Assembly (NCBI RefSeq): GCF_023746535.1
Contig: NZ_CP098747.1
Span: forward strand, 2,130,501-2,194,500
Reading direction: 5' to 3'
DNA length: 64,000 bases
Origin: Sneathiella marina
Lineage (GTDB): Bacteria > Pseudomonadota > Alphaproteobacteria > Sneathiellales > Sneathiellaceae
The translations under genes and the position numbers were made by a program. Position 1 is the stretch's first letter. Each line of letters begins with the position of its first letter. Positions 7,873-16,453 of this stretch are shown here, in pieces. Below the pieces are notes generated by a model. It was not told where the DNA came from. It saw nothing but the letters and a program-made list of their open reading frames with translations, and made no database searches.

Positions 7873-8433
7873 CTATTCAATGCTGAATTCGCCCATCATG
7901 CCGGCGTCATAATGACCCGGGACATTGCAAGCAAACTCCAGTTCACCTCCGTCGGCGAACTTCCAGATGATTTCAGCGGAATCCGCCGGTGCCAGCAGTG
8001 CACTGTTCGGATCGTTATGGTCCATGGTCTTGCCATTTCCCATATCCATTTTCATCATTTCATGATTGATTTTATCGGCCTCAAGGACACCATGCTCCAT
8101 CATCATCATCATTTCTTCCTGATGAGCTGCATGGGTCGCGGCGGTGCCAATATTGAACTCATGGACAAGCTCACCTGCATTGACAACCTTGAAAAGGATG
8201 GTTTCACCTTTTTTCACCGAAATCTCCTCTGGTTCGTAATAGTTGTCGAACATTTTGATTTCGATTGTACGGGTGACCTCAGAAGCCTCGCCAGGGACGC
8301 CAATGACCGCTTTATCGCCATGGTGTCCACCATGATGATTACCGGCCGCTAGAGCAATGGCAGAGCCTAATGCGAGGGTTACAGTGAGTGTCGCTCCGGC
8401 AACGCCGGATAAAAAGTTACGTCTGATTTTCAT
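7873..8433 (-). CDS. CopI-like exported cupredoxin with Met/His-rich insert
   Basis: 186 residues from the ATG at 8433 (AGGAA RBS); an in-frame ATG at 8451 is also possible. The leader MKIRRNFLSGVAG is compatible with Tat export. Then come a His-rich start of the mature protein (NHHGGHHG), a cupredoxin fold, and type-1 copper ligands: His in LVHEF, then Cys, His and Met in ACNVPGHYDAGM. Between strands lies an insert of about 45 residues with five consecutive Met and many His (HAAHQEEM to MDHNDPN), larger than in CopI of purple bacteria as I recall it. CopI-type cupredoxins confer periplasmic copper tolerance. Likely co-transcribed with copAB. Confidence 0.85.
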   Translation of the reverse strand: MKIRRNFLSGVAGATLTVTLALGSAIALAAGNHHGGHHGDKAVIGVPGEASEVTRTIEIKMFDNYYEPEEISVKKGETILFKVVNAGELVHEFNIGTAATHAAHQEEMMMMMEHGVLEADKINHEMMKMDMGNGKTMDHNDPNSALLAPADSAEIIWKFADGGELEFACNVPGHYDAGMMGEFSIE

Positions 8434-8522
8434 CGTTTTATTCCTAAACATATCTCCGCATACGCGCAGGCATATCCTTGCCGATATTACTGCAGAGAAA
8501 GGGTTACTTTTAAAAGTTAGAA

Positions 8523-8564
8523 GTCAGGCGACCGCATCCTTAATCCTGACAGGACCTGTGCAGG
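8523..8564 (-). promoter_or_regulatory. Structured inter-gene leader with alternating CAGG/CCTG blocks
   Basis: The gap between the small Pro-rich protein gene and the cupredoxin gene holds five alternating self-complementary tetramers: CAGG 8525, CCTG 8545, CAGG 8550, CCTG 8555 and CAGG 8561. There is also a 6-bp stem GTCAGG (8523-8528)/CCTGAC (8545-8550). They allow mutually exclusive hairpins. A 12-bp AT palindrome (ACTTTTAAAAGT, 8506-8517) follows toward the cupredoxin start. A role as translation- or transcription-control leader is inference. Confidence 0.35.
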
Positions 8565-8592
8565 AGGGAGGGAACGGGGGCCTTGGAAAAAA

Positions 8593-8943
8593 CTAAGCTT
8601 TTGGAGGTCGTTCAGGAGGGAAAAGGCTTACAGAGCCAAGTTGTTTTGACAATGTAGAAAAGGATGTTTTCGTCCCGGATTTCGCAATTGTACCGGTTTG
8701 GAATTCCGGAGATGAAATGGAGCAGGACGCAACGCCGCATTTTTCAATGTGGCCGTGACGTTTTTTATCTGCAGTGTTTGATAAATCGTCCGCAGCAGCA
8801 ACCATATAGTGGGCGACACCCTCTTCGTTTGCATGATTTTCCGCCATTGGAACGACCGCAAAAATATTGAACGCAAAAATCAGAGCGATAACAACGCTCA
8901 TTAATCTTCTGCGGTTATCTATTTTCGGTCGATCTATTATCAA
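8593..8943 (-). CDS. Small exported Cys/Pro-rich protein, candidate CutF-like copper sensor
   Basis: 116 residues from TTG 8943, chosen for an AAGGA RBS with a 6-base spacer and because it supplies the basic n-region (KIDNRRR) of a signal sequence; ATG 8901 is the alternative. One hydrophobic segment (about residues 16-33) is followed by a short His-bearing region (KKRHGHIEKC), a cysteine pair Cys69/Cys74, and the extreme C-terminus LFPPERPPKA. The layout (short exported peptide, close cysteine pair, terminal polyproline motif, first gene before copper-oxidase genes) matches Rhodobacter CutF, a nascent chain whose copper-dependent stalling controls the downstream multicopper oxidase gene. CutF has CxxxC, whereas here it is CxxxxC. 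Function is inferred from layout, not shown. Confidence 0.65.
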   Translation of the reverse strand: MIIDRPKIDNRRRLMSVVIALIFAFNIFAVVPMAENHANEEGVAHYMVAAADDLSNTADKKRHGHIEKCGVASCSISSPEFQTGTIAKSGTKTSFSTLSKQLGSVSLFPPERPPKA

Positions 8944-9074
8944 AACAAATCCTTGCGCGACTGACGAAGATTGGTGAACGATACTAGATGTATAAATAAT
9001 GCTCTGGAAAATCAAGGGCTCGCGTAAATGTTATTTCACGGATGGTTACCGGAGCTTAACTCCTGAAGCAATAA

Positions 9075-9164
9075 TGGCGGAGGGTCGGGGATTCGAACCC
9101 CGGAAGGGCTTGCACCCTTGCTGGTTTTCAAGACCAGTGCATTCAACCGCTCTGCCAACCCTCC
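9075..9164 (-). tRNA. tRNA-Ser (UGA anticodon)
   Basis: 90 nt including an encoded CCA end. The acceptor stem GGAGGGT pairs with ACCCTCC, with discriminator G. The anticodon loop reads CTTGAAA (anticodon TGA) within an ACTGG/CCAGT-type stem. A long variable arm (AAGGG/CCCTT) marks a class II serine tRNA, and the T arm contains GGTTCGAATCC. An ORF over this stretch is spurious. Confidence 0.97.
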
Positions 9165-9237
9165 GCAATGTGGGAGATCCTGAAATTATGAAGATCTCAT
9201 GCCACGGGATCGATAACGGATACCGAATGGTCTTGAT

Positions 9238-9266
9238 CGTTTAAAGTTCCCCTTTGCCGGTGTCAA
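9238..9266 (-). promoter_or_regulatory. Probable sigma-70-type promoter for tRNA-Ser
   Basis: On the minus strand a perfect TTGACA (9266-9261) is followed after 17 bp by TAAACG (9243-9238), a weak -10. Transcription would start about 65 bases before the mature tRNA 5' end. Confidence 0.45.
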
Positions 9267-9404
9267 TATAATTGATCGGCAAAACAGGATAAATATTAAA
9301 CAGGCAAAAAGTCGCAGGTTAGAAAATCACCAGACATGGTCGCTTATCGTTGCGAAAGAGCCAAACCTGTGGCAAAAAGGAACGATTAGTAAAATGGAGT
9401 TCCA

Positions 9405-10391
9405 ATGGCAAAGCAATCGACGCGTTTTATTTTTTCGTCTTTGTTATGCATTTGTTTTCTGGCTTTCGCAAAGCCGGGATTTGCGGCCAAAGAAAAATTT
9501 GATGTTTGGCTGGCCAATGTCAAAACAGAAGCCCTTGCAAAGGGCATATCCCAACCGACTATCGATGCTGCATTTGCAAATGTGAAAATCCTTGAACGGG
9601 TTGTGGCGCTAGATCGCAAACAACCCGAAACTGTTGAGACCTTTCAGCAATACATGAAAAAACGACTTCCTAAATCACTTGTTGACACAGGCAAGGCGAG
9701 ACTGAACGAAAACCGGGAGGTTCTTGAGGAAGTTGGCAGAAAATATGGCGTGCAGCCGAGATTTATCGTCGCTTTATGGGGCGTGGAAACACGCTTTGGC
9801 AAGTATACTGGTGGATTTAGTGTAATCGACGCCTTGACAACGCTTGCGTATGACAACCGACGCGCAGCCTATTTCCGAAAAGAACTTTTTCTTGCCTTAC
9901 AAATCTTGGAAGAAAAGCATATTGCCGCAGCTGACATGAAGGGCTCTTGGGCCGGCGCGATGGGTCAATCACAGTTTATGCCCTCCAGTTTCGTGAATTT
10001 TGCTGAAGATCATGACGAAGACGGCAGAACCGATATCTGGACGACAAAGGCGGATGTCTTTGCCTCCGCTGCCAATTACCTATCAAAATCGGGGTGGAAA
10101 GGCGACCAGACTTGGGGCAGGGAGGTCACTCTTCCCGAAGGATTTGATGTGTCGCTGGTTAGCCTGAAAGTGTCCAAACCCATGCAGGACTGGCAGGATT
10201 TGGGCGTTAGAAAAGCGTCTGGCCAGAATTTGCCGTCCCGGCAGCTTAAGGGTTCCCTGGTTCAGCCAAAAGGTGGCAATGGGCAGACATTCCTTGTTTA
10301 TAACAATTACCGGACAATTCTGAAATGGAACCGGTCGACGTATTTTGCAATGTCTGTCGGACAGCTTGCCGATCTTATCGGTGACGGTTAG
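9405..10391 (+). CDS. Lytic murein transglycosylase, MltB family
   Basis: 328 residues with a signal peptide (residues 1-27, ending PGFAA) and a GGAG RBS. The SLT_2/MltB domain shows the catalytic Glu128 in GVETRFG and the signatures SWAGAMGQSQFMPSSF and DGRTDIW. It cleaves the MurNAc-GlcNAc bond of peptidoglycan to give 1,6-anhydro ends. There is no lipobox, so it is a soluble periplasmic form, and no C-terminal peptidoglycan-binding repeat is seen. It lies upstream of rlpA and a D,D-carboxypeptidase, forming a cell-wall remodelling group. Confidence 0.92.
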   Translation: MAKQSTRFIFSSLLCICFLAFAKPGFAAKEKFDVWLANVKTEALAKGISQPTIDAAFANVKILERVVALDRKQPETVETFQQYMKKRLPKSLVDTGKARLNENREVLEEVGRKYGVQPRFIVALWGVETRFGKYTGGFSVIDALTTLAYDNRRAAYFRKELFLALQILEEKHIAAADMKGSWAGAMGQSQFMPSSFVNFAEDHDEDGRTDIWTTKADVFASAANYLSKSGWKGDQTWGREVTLPEGFDVSLVSLKVSKPMQDWQDLGVRKASGQNLPSRQLKGSLVQPKGGNGQTFLVYNNYRTILKWNRSTYFAMSVGQLADLIGDG

Positions 10392-10433
10392 TATACTAAA
10401 TAGGTTCATTTTAAAATGGGTGCGTACTAGATC

Positions 10434-11447
10434 ATGTGTTTTGGTCCAAATTTGAAACTGGTGACGGCAATGGCTGCTCTTGTTGTGCTCGCCGGATGTT
10501 CGGAAGTTAATTTGCTCAGTTATGGCGCAAAAACTTTTGCAGGTGATGATGCAGCAAAACCAGCCCCTGTTGCGACAAACAATACAGGCGTTGACAGAGG
10601 AACGGCAAAGATCGGAAAACCCTATCAGATTGACGGCATCTGGTATTATCCGGCCGAAGACCTGACATATGATGAAACAGGCATTGCTTCATGGTACGGA
10701 GAGCCATTTCATGGTCGGAAAACAGCAAATGGAGCTGTCTATGACATGAACAAAATGACGGCGGCTCATAAAACATTACCTTTGCCAACAGATGTGCGGG
10801 TTACAAATCTTGAAAATGGCCGTTCAATTGTCGTCACCGTAAATGACCGCGGCCCCTTTGCCCATTCTCGCATAATTGATTTGTCTAAAAGATCTGCCGA
10901 ACTTCTGGGGATCATACAGAAGGGGACAGCGAAGGTTCGGGTTCAGGTACTCGATAGTGACGGAAATACGACCGCTACAGCAAATTCACAGGTTGTTGCA
11001 AAGCCGGTCACCCCGCTAAATGAAAAGAACAATGTAACCGCTGCTCCCCGTGCAACCATCACAACAGATGCTCTGGCGCCCCCTTCGAATGTCAAGACTG
11101 CTACAGGCCCAAGCGTAGAACCTCTTCCTGCGCCGGTGGCGGAACGGCCGGTGCAAGTGGTAGCTGTTAGTACGCCTGCTACCAGCACAACAATTGTCTC
11201 TGTAGAACCCGTCAGGAATTCTGAGATTTTTATTCAGGCAGGTGCGTTTGTTGACTTTAGTAATGCCAATAAACTGAGCGCACGGCTTTCAACCATGGGC
11301 CCGTCCAAAGTCAGTCAGGTCTTGGTCAATGGTCAGGATTTTTACCGCGTCCGTGTTGGTCCTGTATATGATATCGAACAAGCAGATCAACTGCTTGCAA
11401 ATCTGATAAATGCTGGTCATACAGGGGCGCGCATCATAATTGAATAA
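10434..11447 (+). CDS. rlpA: RlpA septal-ring lipoprotein / lytic transglycosylase with SPOR domain
   Basis: 337 residues. The lipobox VVLAGC puts the acylated Cys at residue 22. The double-psi beta-barrel RlpA domain (about 80-170) contains GIASWYGEPFHGRKTANG, MTAAHKTLP and VNDRGPF, with the conserved His and Asp. A low-complexity Thr/Ala/Pro linker (about 180-260) leads to a C-terminal SPOR domain (FIQAGAF, YRVRVGPV), which binds denuded glycan at division sites. Genome order rlpA then D,D-carboxypeptidase is common in alphaproteobacteria. Confidence 0.93.
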   Translation: MCFGPNLKLVTAMAALVVLAGCSEVNLLSYGAKTFAGDDAAKPAPVATNNTGVDRGTAKIGKPYQIDGIWYYPAEDLTYDETGIASWYGEPFHGRKTANGAVYDMNKMTAAHKTLPLPTDVRVTNLENGRSIVVTVNDRGPFAHSRIIDLSKRSAELLGIIQKGTAKVRVQVLDSDGNTTATANSQVVAKPVTPLNEKNNVTAAPRATITTDALAPPSNVKTATGPSVEPLPAPVAERPVQVVAVSTPATSTTIVSVEPVRNSEIFIQAGAFVDFSNANKLSARLSTMGPSKVSQVLVNGQDFYRVRVGPVYDIEQADQLLANLINAGHTGARIIIE

Positions 11448-11525
11448 CCGTTACAATCCCGGATGGGAAAAGGTTAGCTGACCCGACCTCAAATGTAGCG
11501 CTTGCAACCAACTGGAAACAAGATC

Positions 11526-12677
11526 ATGTCACAGAGATTATCGATAATACGCCGGAATATTGTAGTATGGGCTGTTTGTCTTGGCTTCACTGCCGGGACT
11601 GCTCAGGCCCTTGACACACCAGCCCGGGAAGCGTTCGTATTCGATATGAATACCGGAACCGTGTTAATGGAAAAGAACGCCGACGAACTGATGCCGCCGG
11701 CATCCATGAGCAAGCTGATGACCGTGACAATGGTCTTGGAGCGTCTCAAAGAAGGGTCACTCAAAATGGAGGATACCCTTCCGGTCAGCGAAGCTGCCTG
11801 GAAAAAAGGCGGCTCGAAAATGTTTGTGCGGGTTGATACTCGGGTAAAAATATCGGACCTTTTGCGCGGTGTCATCATCCAATCAGGAAATGATGCCTGT
11901 ATTGTGATCGCTGAAGGATTGGCCGGATCTGAAGAAGCCTTTGGCGATGCAATGACAGCCCGGGCACGCGAACTGGGTATGGAAAAAAGCGTTTTCAAGA
12001 ATGCAACCGGATGGCCACATCCTGAGCATCGCATGACGGCCCGCGAATTGGGAATATTAGCGAAATATATTATTGAAAACTTTCCGGAGTATTACGGGAT
12101 ATTCAGTGAAATTGATTTTACATTTAGTGACATCAAACAAGGAAATCGAAATCCGCTTCTGTATAAAAGTACAGGGGCTGACGGACTTAAAACAGGCCAT
12201 ACAGAAGAATCTGGATATGGTCTTGTCGGATCTGCAAAACGCGATGATCGCCGCCTAATTGTTGTTCTTAACGGCTTAACCAGTGCAAAGGAACGAAGCC
12301 GGGAGGGCGAGCGCCTGCTGGAATGGGGTTTCCGGGAATTTGGCAATTATAGCCTTTTTAAGCCCGGTGATATTGTCGACAATGCGCGCGTCTGGCTCGG
12401 TGAAACAGATACAGTCCCTTTGACTGTTGAAGAGGGCGTGACCATCACTCTTTCCCGTCAGGAAAGAAAGTCTATGGTGGTGAAAGTTGCTTATAACGAA
12501 CCTATACCCGCACCGATCTTAAAAGGCACACCGGTTGCCCAACTTCTTATCGAAATTCCTGATAAAGAAGTAATTACTGTACCGTTGATTGCAACGGAAA
12601 ATATTGCCCGGCCTGGTGTCGTCCGGCGGCTAACATCTGCCGTGGAGTACCTTATTTTTGGGCCTTCAGCGCAATAA
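11526..12677 (+). CDS. D-alanyl-D-alanine carboxypeptidase (PBP5/6 family)
   Basis: 383 residues from ATG 11526, with GGAAA upstream; an in-frame TTG at 11502 is less likely. The signal peptide runs to about residue 28. Catalytic motifs of serine PBPs are Ser60-x-x-Lys63 (SMSK), SGN in IIQSGNDAC, and KTG in GLKTGHTEE. The C-terminal PBP5 beta domain (about 280-360) precedes a hydrophobic/amphipathic tail that would anchor it to the inner membrane. It trims the terminal D-Ala from pentapeptides. Confidence 0.94.
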   Translation: MSQRLSIIRRNIVVWAVCLGFTAGTAQALDTPAREAFVFDMNTGTVLMEKNADELMPPASMSKLMTVTMVLERLKEGSLKMEDTLPVSEAAWKKGGSKMFVRVDTRVKISDLLRGVIIQSGNDACIVIAEGLAGSEEAFGDAMTARARELGMEKSVFKNATGWPHPEHRMTARELGILAKYIIENFPEYYGIFSEIDFTFSDIKQGNRNPLLYKSTGADGLKTGHTEESGYGLVGSAKRDDRRLIVVLNGLTSAKERSREGERLLEWGFREFGNYSLFKPGDIVDNARVWLGETDTVPLTVEEGVTITLSRQERKSMVVKVAYNEPIPAPILKGTPVAQLLIEIPDKEVITVPLIATENIARPGVVRRLTSAVEYLIFGPSAQ

Positions 12678-12692
12678 GGTGAATTTATCAAT

Positions 12693-13337
12693 ATGCAGGA
12701 TGGTGAGCAGTTTCCAGGCAGATTTATAACTCTTGAAGGTGGCGATGGCAGTGGGAAATCCACGCAAGCTCGTCTGCTGAGTGATTTTCTTAAAACTAAA
12801 TCGATTGATGTTTTGTTGACAAGAGAACCTGGCGGCGCCCCAGGGGCTGACGAAATTCGCGAACTTATCCTAACCGGTGAGCCAGATCGCTGGGACGCCG
12901 TAGGGGAAACATTGCTATTCTATGCATCAAGAAGAAATCATTTGCGCCTGACTGTCTGGCCGGCGCTTGAGAAGGGTCAATGGGTAATTTCCGATCGCTT
13001 TGCAGACTCGACAATGGCGTATCAAGGCTATGGTAACCAATTGGGTGAAGATGTTGTAAGCAAAGTACATGATTTTGCTGTTGGTAATTTCAAACCAGAC
13101 TTAACTTTTGTCTTTGATATGCCAGCGGAAGAGGGGCTTCGCAGGACCGATGATCGACTTCACGATGAGGATCGCTTTGAAAAAATGGATATTGCATTTC
13201 ATGAACGACTGAGAGATGGTTTTCTTGACATTGCGCAGAAAAACCCTGATCGGTGCGTAGTAATTGATGCGACAAAATCGATTGACGCGGTGCAGTCAGA
13301 GCTGCGGCGGATAACTCTTGAAAGGCTATTGGCGTGA
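12693..13337 (+). CDS. tmk: Thymidylate kinase
   Basis: 214 residues. The P-loop GGDGSGKST lies at 16-24; the DR motif is in ISDRFADSTMAYQG, followed by a LID region with FDMPAEEGLRR. It phosphorylates dTMP to dTDP with ATP. Its TGA overlaps the GTG start of holB, a conserved tmk-holB arrangement. Confidence 0.96.
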   Translation: MQDGEQFPGRFITLEGGDGSGKSTQARLLSDFLKTKSIDVLLTREPGGAPGADEIRELILTGEPDRWDAVGETLLFYASRRNHLRLTVWPALEKGQWVISDRFADSTMAYQGYGNQLGEDVVSKVHDFAVGNFKPDLTFVFDMPAEEGLRRTDDRLHDEDRFEKMDIAFHERLRDGFLDIAQKNPDRCVVIDATKSIDAVQSELRRITLERLLA

Positions 13338-14434
13338 CGGAAATTCCGGCCTCGGATGTGCTGGATAATTACCCACACCCCCAAAATTCAACAGAGCTTG
13401 TCGGGCACGTTCAAGCGGAAAAGAATTTTGTGGAGAATTTCACCAGCGGCCGATTTCACCATGCATGGCTCGTCACCGGAGCGAAGGGGGTAGGGAAAGC
13501 AACATTCGCTTATCGGGCAGCAAAATTCCTCTTAAGCTCAGCGTCATCAGGTGGTTTGTTTGGACCTCCTGAAACGTTGGAAAGCGATCCTGCAGACCCA
13601 GCCATTTCACTGATCAAGTCGGGAGCCCATCCGAATCTTGCGATCCTCAAACGACAATATGACGCAAAGGGCAAAAAACTATTCAGCGTTATCCGTGTCG
13701 ATGATGTTCGGTCGCTCACCAATTTCTTTAGAATGACGGCAGCTGAAGGAAGCTGGCGGGTAGTCATTATTGATACAATTGACGACATGAACAATAATGC
13801 GGCCAACGCCATATTGAAGATACTTGAAGAACCGCCCGAAAAAACAGTTTTTCTGCTGCTTTCACACACGCCAGCGGACCTTTTGCCGACTATTCGGTCT
13901 CGCTGTCGGTTACTTCCGCTAAAGCCACTTAAAACAGAAGATCTCCGCCAGGTACTTACGCCTTACATGATGGAATTGGACAGCGCGCAAGCAGCAATGC
14001 TTGTTTCGCTTGCAGAAGGCAGCCCCGGCAAAGCAATGCAATTATTGGAAACTGGAGGCCTCGATATCTTCGCCGGTTTTCTACAGATTTTTCGTAACTA
14101 CCCGCGACTTGACGCTGAAAAGCTACATGGGCTAGCGGATATTTCTGCGCGTAAAGATGGCGAAAATGTATACAGAACAATCTGTGACCTGTATCCATGG
14201 TGGATATCTCGGCTTGTTCGTGCCGCCAGTAACGATTTCAATATGAACGATTTGTCAGCAGAGGAAACGGATATCATGCGGAAAATGATATCCGGCAATT
14301 CACTGGTACATTGGGTCGACTTGTGGGAGAAAGGAAATCGCCTTATGGCAAAAGCCGATTCCATTAACCTTGACCGAAAACAAGTTGTTCTCAATCTGTT
14401 TTTAAATGTAGAACGCATGTTGCCGAAAAAATAA
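13334..14434 (+). CDS. holB: DNA polymerase III delta' subunit
   Basis: 366 residues, GTG start inside the tmk stop (GTGA). It is a clamp-loader AAA+ protein: Walker-A-like GAKGVGKAT near residues 37-45, sensor-region NNAANAILKILEEPPEKTVFLLLSH, and SRCRLLPLKPL. The cysteine zinc module found in E. coli delta' is absent, as is usual in this class. A part of the clamp-loading complex, followed by tatD. Confidence 0.94.
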   Translation: MTEIPASDVLDNYPHPQNSTELVGHVQAEKNFVENFTSGRFHHAWLVTGAKGVGKATFAYRAAKFLLSSASSGGLFGPPETLESDPADPAISLIKSGAHPNLAILKRQYDAKGKKLFSVIRVDDVRSLTNFFRMTAAEGSWRVVIIDTIDDMNNNAANAILKILEEPPEKTVFLLLSHTPADLLPTIRSRCRLLPLKPLKTEDLRQVLTPYMMELDSAQAAMLVSLAEGSPGKAMQLLETGGLDIFAGFLQIFRNYPRLDAEKLHGLADISARKDGENVYRTICDLYPWWISRLVRAASNDFNMNDLSAEETDIMRKMISGNSLVHWVDLWEKGNRLMAKADSINLDRKQVVLNLFLNVERMLPKK

Positions 14435-14447
14435 AACAGGATTAGGT

Positions 14448-15236
14448 ATGCTCGTCGACAGCCATTGTCACTTAAATTTTGAACAGCTATCAAGCCAGCT
14501 TGACAACGTGGTCGCCAGGGCAGGGGATGCCGGTGTCGGGCATATGCTGACAATCGGCACCAAGTTACGTGAATTTGATCACGTTCTTGGTATAGCAGAG
14601 GCATATGATAACATTCACTGCTCGGTCGGTGTCCATCCGCATGAGGCTGAAACCGAAGGTGACGAAGTCACGACGGAAAAACTAATTCAATTATCCCAAA
14701 ATCAGAATGTAGTTGCCATTGGTGAAACGGGCCTGGATTACTTTTACGAACATGCGCCAAGGGAGCTGCAAAAGAAGTCCTTCAGAATTCATATCGATGC
14801 AGCTCGCGAAACCGGACTTCCCCTGATTGTTCATACTCGGAACGCCGATAACGATACAATTGACATTTTGCGTGAAGAATATGAAAAAGGGCCTTTTACC
14901 GGCGTTATTCATTGCTTTAGTTCTGGCTGGGAAGTTGCTGAAAAATCAATGGAAATTGGTTTTTATGTTTCGATTTCAGGGATTGTGACATTTAAGACGG
15001 CAACAGAATTACAAGATCATGTTCGCAAGCTTCCACTGGAAAAACTTCTTGTTGAAACCGATGCGCCATATTTAGCGCCCGTTCCAAAGCGCGGGAAATC
15101 CAACGAACCATCCTTTGTTGCGCATACAGCTGCAAAAGTCGCCGTATTAAAAGAAATAACCTTTGAGGAATTGTCTTCGGTAACAACAGATAACTTCTTC
15201 AAATTGTTCAATAAAATAGAACGGACAGCTAAATGA
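14448..15236 (+). CDS. tatD: TatD-family metal-dependent hydrolase (DNase)
   Basis: 262 residues. Metal ligands of the TatD barrel are recognisable: the N-terminal SHCHLNF HxH motif, Glu in AIGETGLDY, His in LIVHTRN, His in VIHCFS, and Asp in LVETDAPYLAP. TatD proteins are 3'-5' exonucleases or DNases. Lies 14 bp after holB and overlaps the next gene by ATGA, the frequent tmk-holB-tatD-MBL order. Confidence 0.93.
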   Translation: MLVDSHCHLNFEQLSSQLDNVVARAGDAGVGHMLTIGTKLREFDHVLGIAEAYDNIHCSVGVHPHEAETEGDEVTTEKLIQLSQNQNVVAIGETGLDYFYEHAPRELQKKSFRIHIDAARETGLPLIVHTRNADNDTIDILREEYEKGPFTGVIHCFSSGWEVAEKSMEIGFYVSISGIVTFKTATELQDHVRKLPLEKLLVETDAPYLAPVPKRGKSNEPSFVAHTAAKVAVLKEITFEELSSVTTDNFFKLFNKIERTAK

Positions 15237-15991
15237 AAGTTACGATTCTGGGATGTGGGACATCTGGCGGTGTTCCGCGAATTGGTAATGAATGGGGGGC
15301 ATGCGATCCGAACGAGCCGCGGAACCGTCGGCGACGTTGCTCCATATTGGTCGAAGAAAAGGATACGCGTGTTCTCATCGATACGTCACCGGATATACGG
15401 CAACAGTTGCTGGATGCAGAGGTTGATGATCTAGATGCTGTTGTTTGGACCCATGAACATGCAGATCAATGCCATGGAATTGACGAGCTTCGGGTGCTCG
15501 CAATCCATAATCGGCGACGCGTAGATGTCTGGAGTGATCACAAAACACTTTCTATTTTGAAAAAACGTTTTGATTACTGTTTTGAGCAGCTTAACGGAAA
15601 TTCTTATCCTGCCATATTAACAGACCATCTTATTGATGGCCCGTTTAATATCGGTAATATTGATTTTATTCCGTTCGATCAGGATCACGGTTCAATCACC
15701 AGTTTGGGATTCAGAATGGGAAAAATTGGATATTCCAATGATCTGGTAAATCTCGATGATAATGGCTTCGATATTTTGAGCGGTATTGATACCTGGATCG
15801 TCGATGCAATGCGCTACAAGCCGCATCCAACTCATGTTAATCTGGAAACGGCCCTTGAATGGATTGACCGGTTAAAACCTCGACGGGCAATTCTGACGAA
15901 TATGCATGTTGACCTGGATTACCAAACTCTTATCAATGACTTACCTGATGGCGTTGAACCTGCCTATGACGGGATGGAAATCGAGGTTTAG
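15233..15991 (+). CDS. Metallo-beta-lactamase-fold hydrolase (PhnP-like)
   Basis: 252 residues. The N-terminal GCGTSGGVPRIG and the metal motif THEHADQCHG (near residue 73) define an MBL-fold phosphodiesterase-type hydrolase. Later ligands are in DQDHGSITSLGF, YSNDL and NMHVDLDY. It resembles PhnP cyclic phosphodiesterases in sequence, but no phosphonate genes are nearby; substrate unknown. Translationally coupled to tatD. Confidence 0.85.
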   Translation: MKVTILGCGTSGGVPRIGNEWGACDPNEPRNRRRRCSILVEEKDTRVLIDTSPDIRQQLLDAEVDDLDAVVWTHEHADQCHGIDELRVLAIHNRRRVDVWSDHKTLSILKKRFDYCFEQLNGNSYPAILTDHLIDGPFNIGNIDFIPFDQDHGSITSLGFRMGKIGYSNDLVNLDDNGFDILSGIDTWIVDAMRYKPHPTHVNLETALEWIDRLKPRRAILTNMHVDLDYQTLINDLPDGVEPAYDGMEIEV

Positions 15992-16453
15992 ATGTCAGAT
16001 ACGCTCCAATTTAGAATTGCGCAGGAGAGGGATCTTTATGACATTTTAAGGCTCATTGCCCAGGATCAACTGGGATCCAAACGCGAAACGCTCTCAAATC
16101 CACCCTCAAAAGCATATATTGATGCTTTCAAGGACATGCAGTCACAAAAAGACAATAATTTTATCATCGCCCTGCAAGGCGATAGAATTGTCGGATGCTA
16201 CCAATTTACGCTCATTTACGGCATTTCGCGCGGTGGCGCACCACGTGCGCAAATCGAAAGTGTTCGAGTAGATCAGTCACTACGGGGTTCCGGTATAGGC
16301 CGTAAGATGATGCTGGATGCAATCGACCGAGCCAAAAAATCAAACTGTCAACTGGTGCAGCTGACAACGGATAAGACCCGGGATGACGCTCATCGGTTTT
16401 ACGACAATCTTGATTTCACAGCCAGCCACATCGGCTACAAGATGAAGATATGA
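15992..16453 (+). CDS. GNAT-family N-acetyltransferase
   Basis: 153 residues starting directly after the upstream stop. The acetyl-CoA-binding motif A is IESVRVDQSLRGSGIGRKMM, followed by the C-terminal HRFYDNLDFTASHIGYKM typical of GNATs. The acceptor is unknown. Last recognised member of the tmk-holB-tatD-MBL operon. Confidence 0.88.
   Translation: MSDTLQFRIAQERDLYDILRLIAQDQLGSKRETLSNPPSKAYIDAFKDMQSQKDNNFIIALQGDRIVGCYQFTLIYGISRGGAPRAQIESVRVDQSLRGSGIGRKMMLDAIDRAKKSNCQLVQLTTDKTRDDAHRFYDNLDFTASHIGYKMKI

Noticed and set aside
8999-9244. 81-codon plus-strand ORF
   Set aside because: It runs antisense across the tRNA-Ser gene; the repeated GFEP-type translation is a familiar artefact of tRNA T arms.
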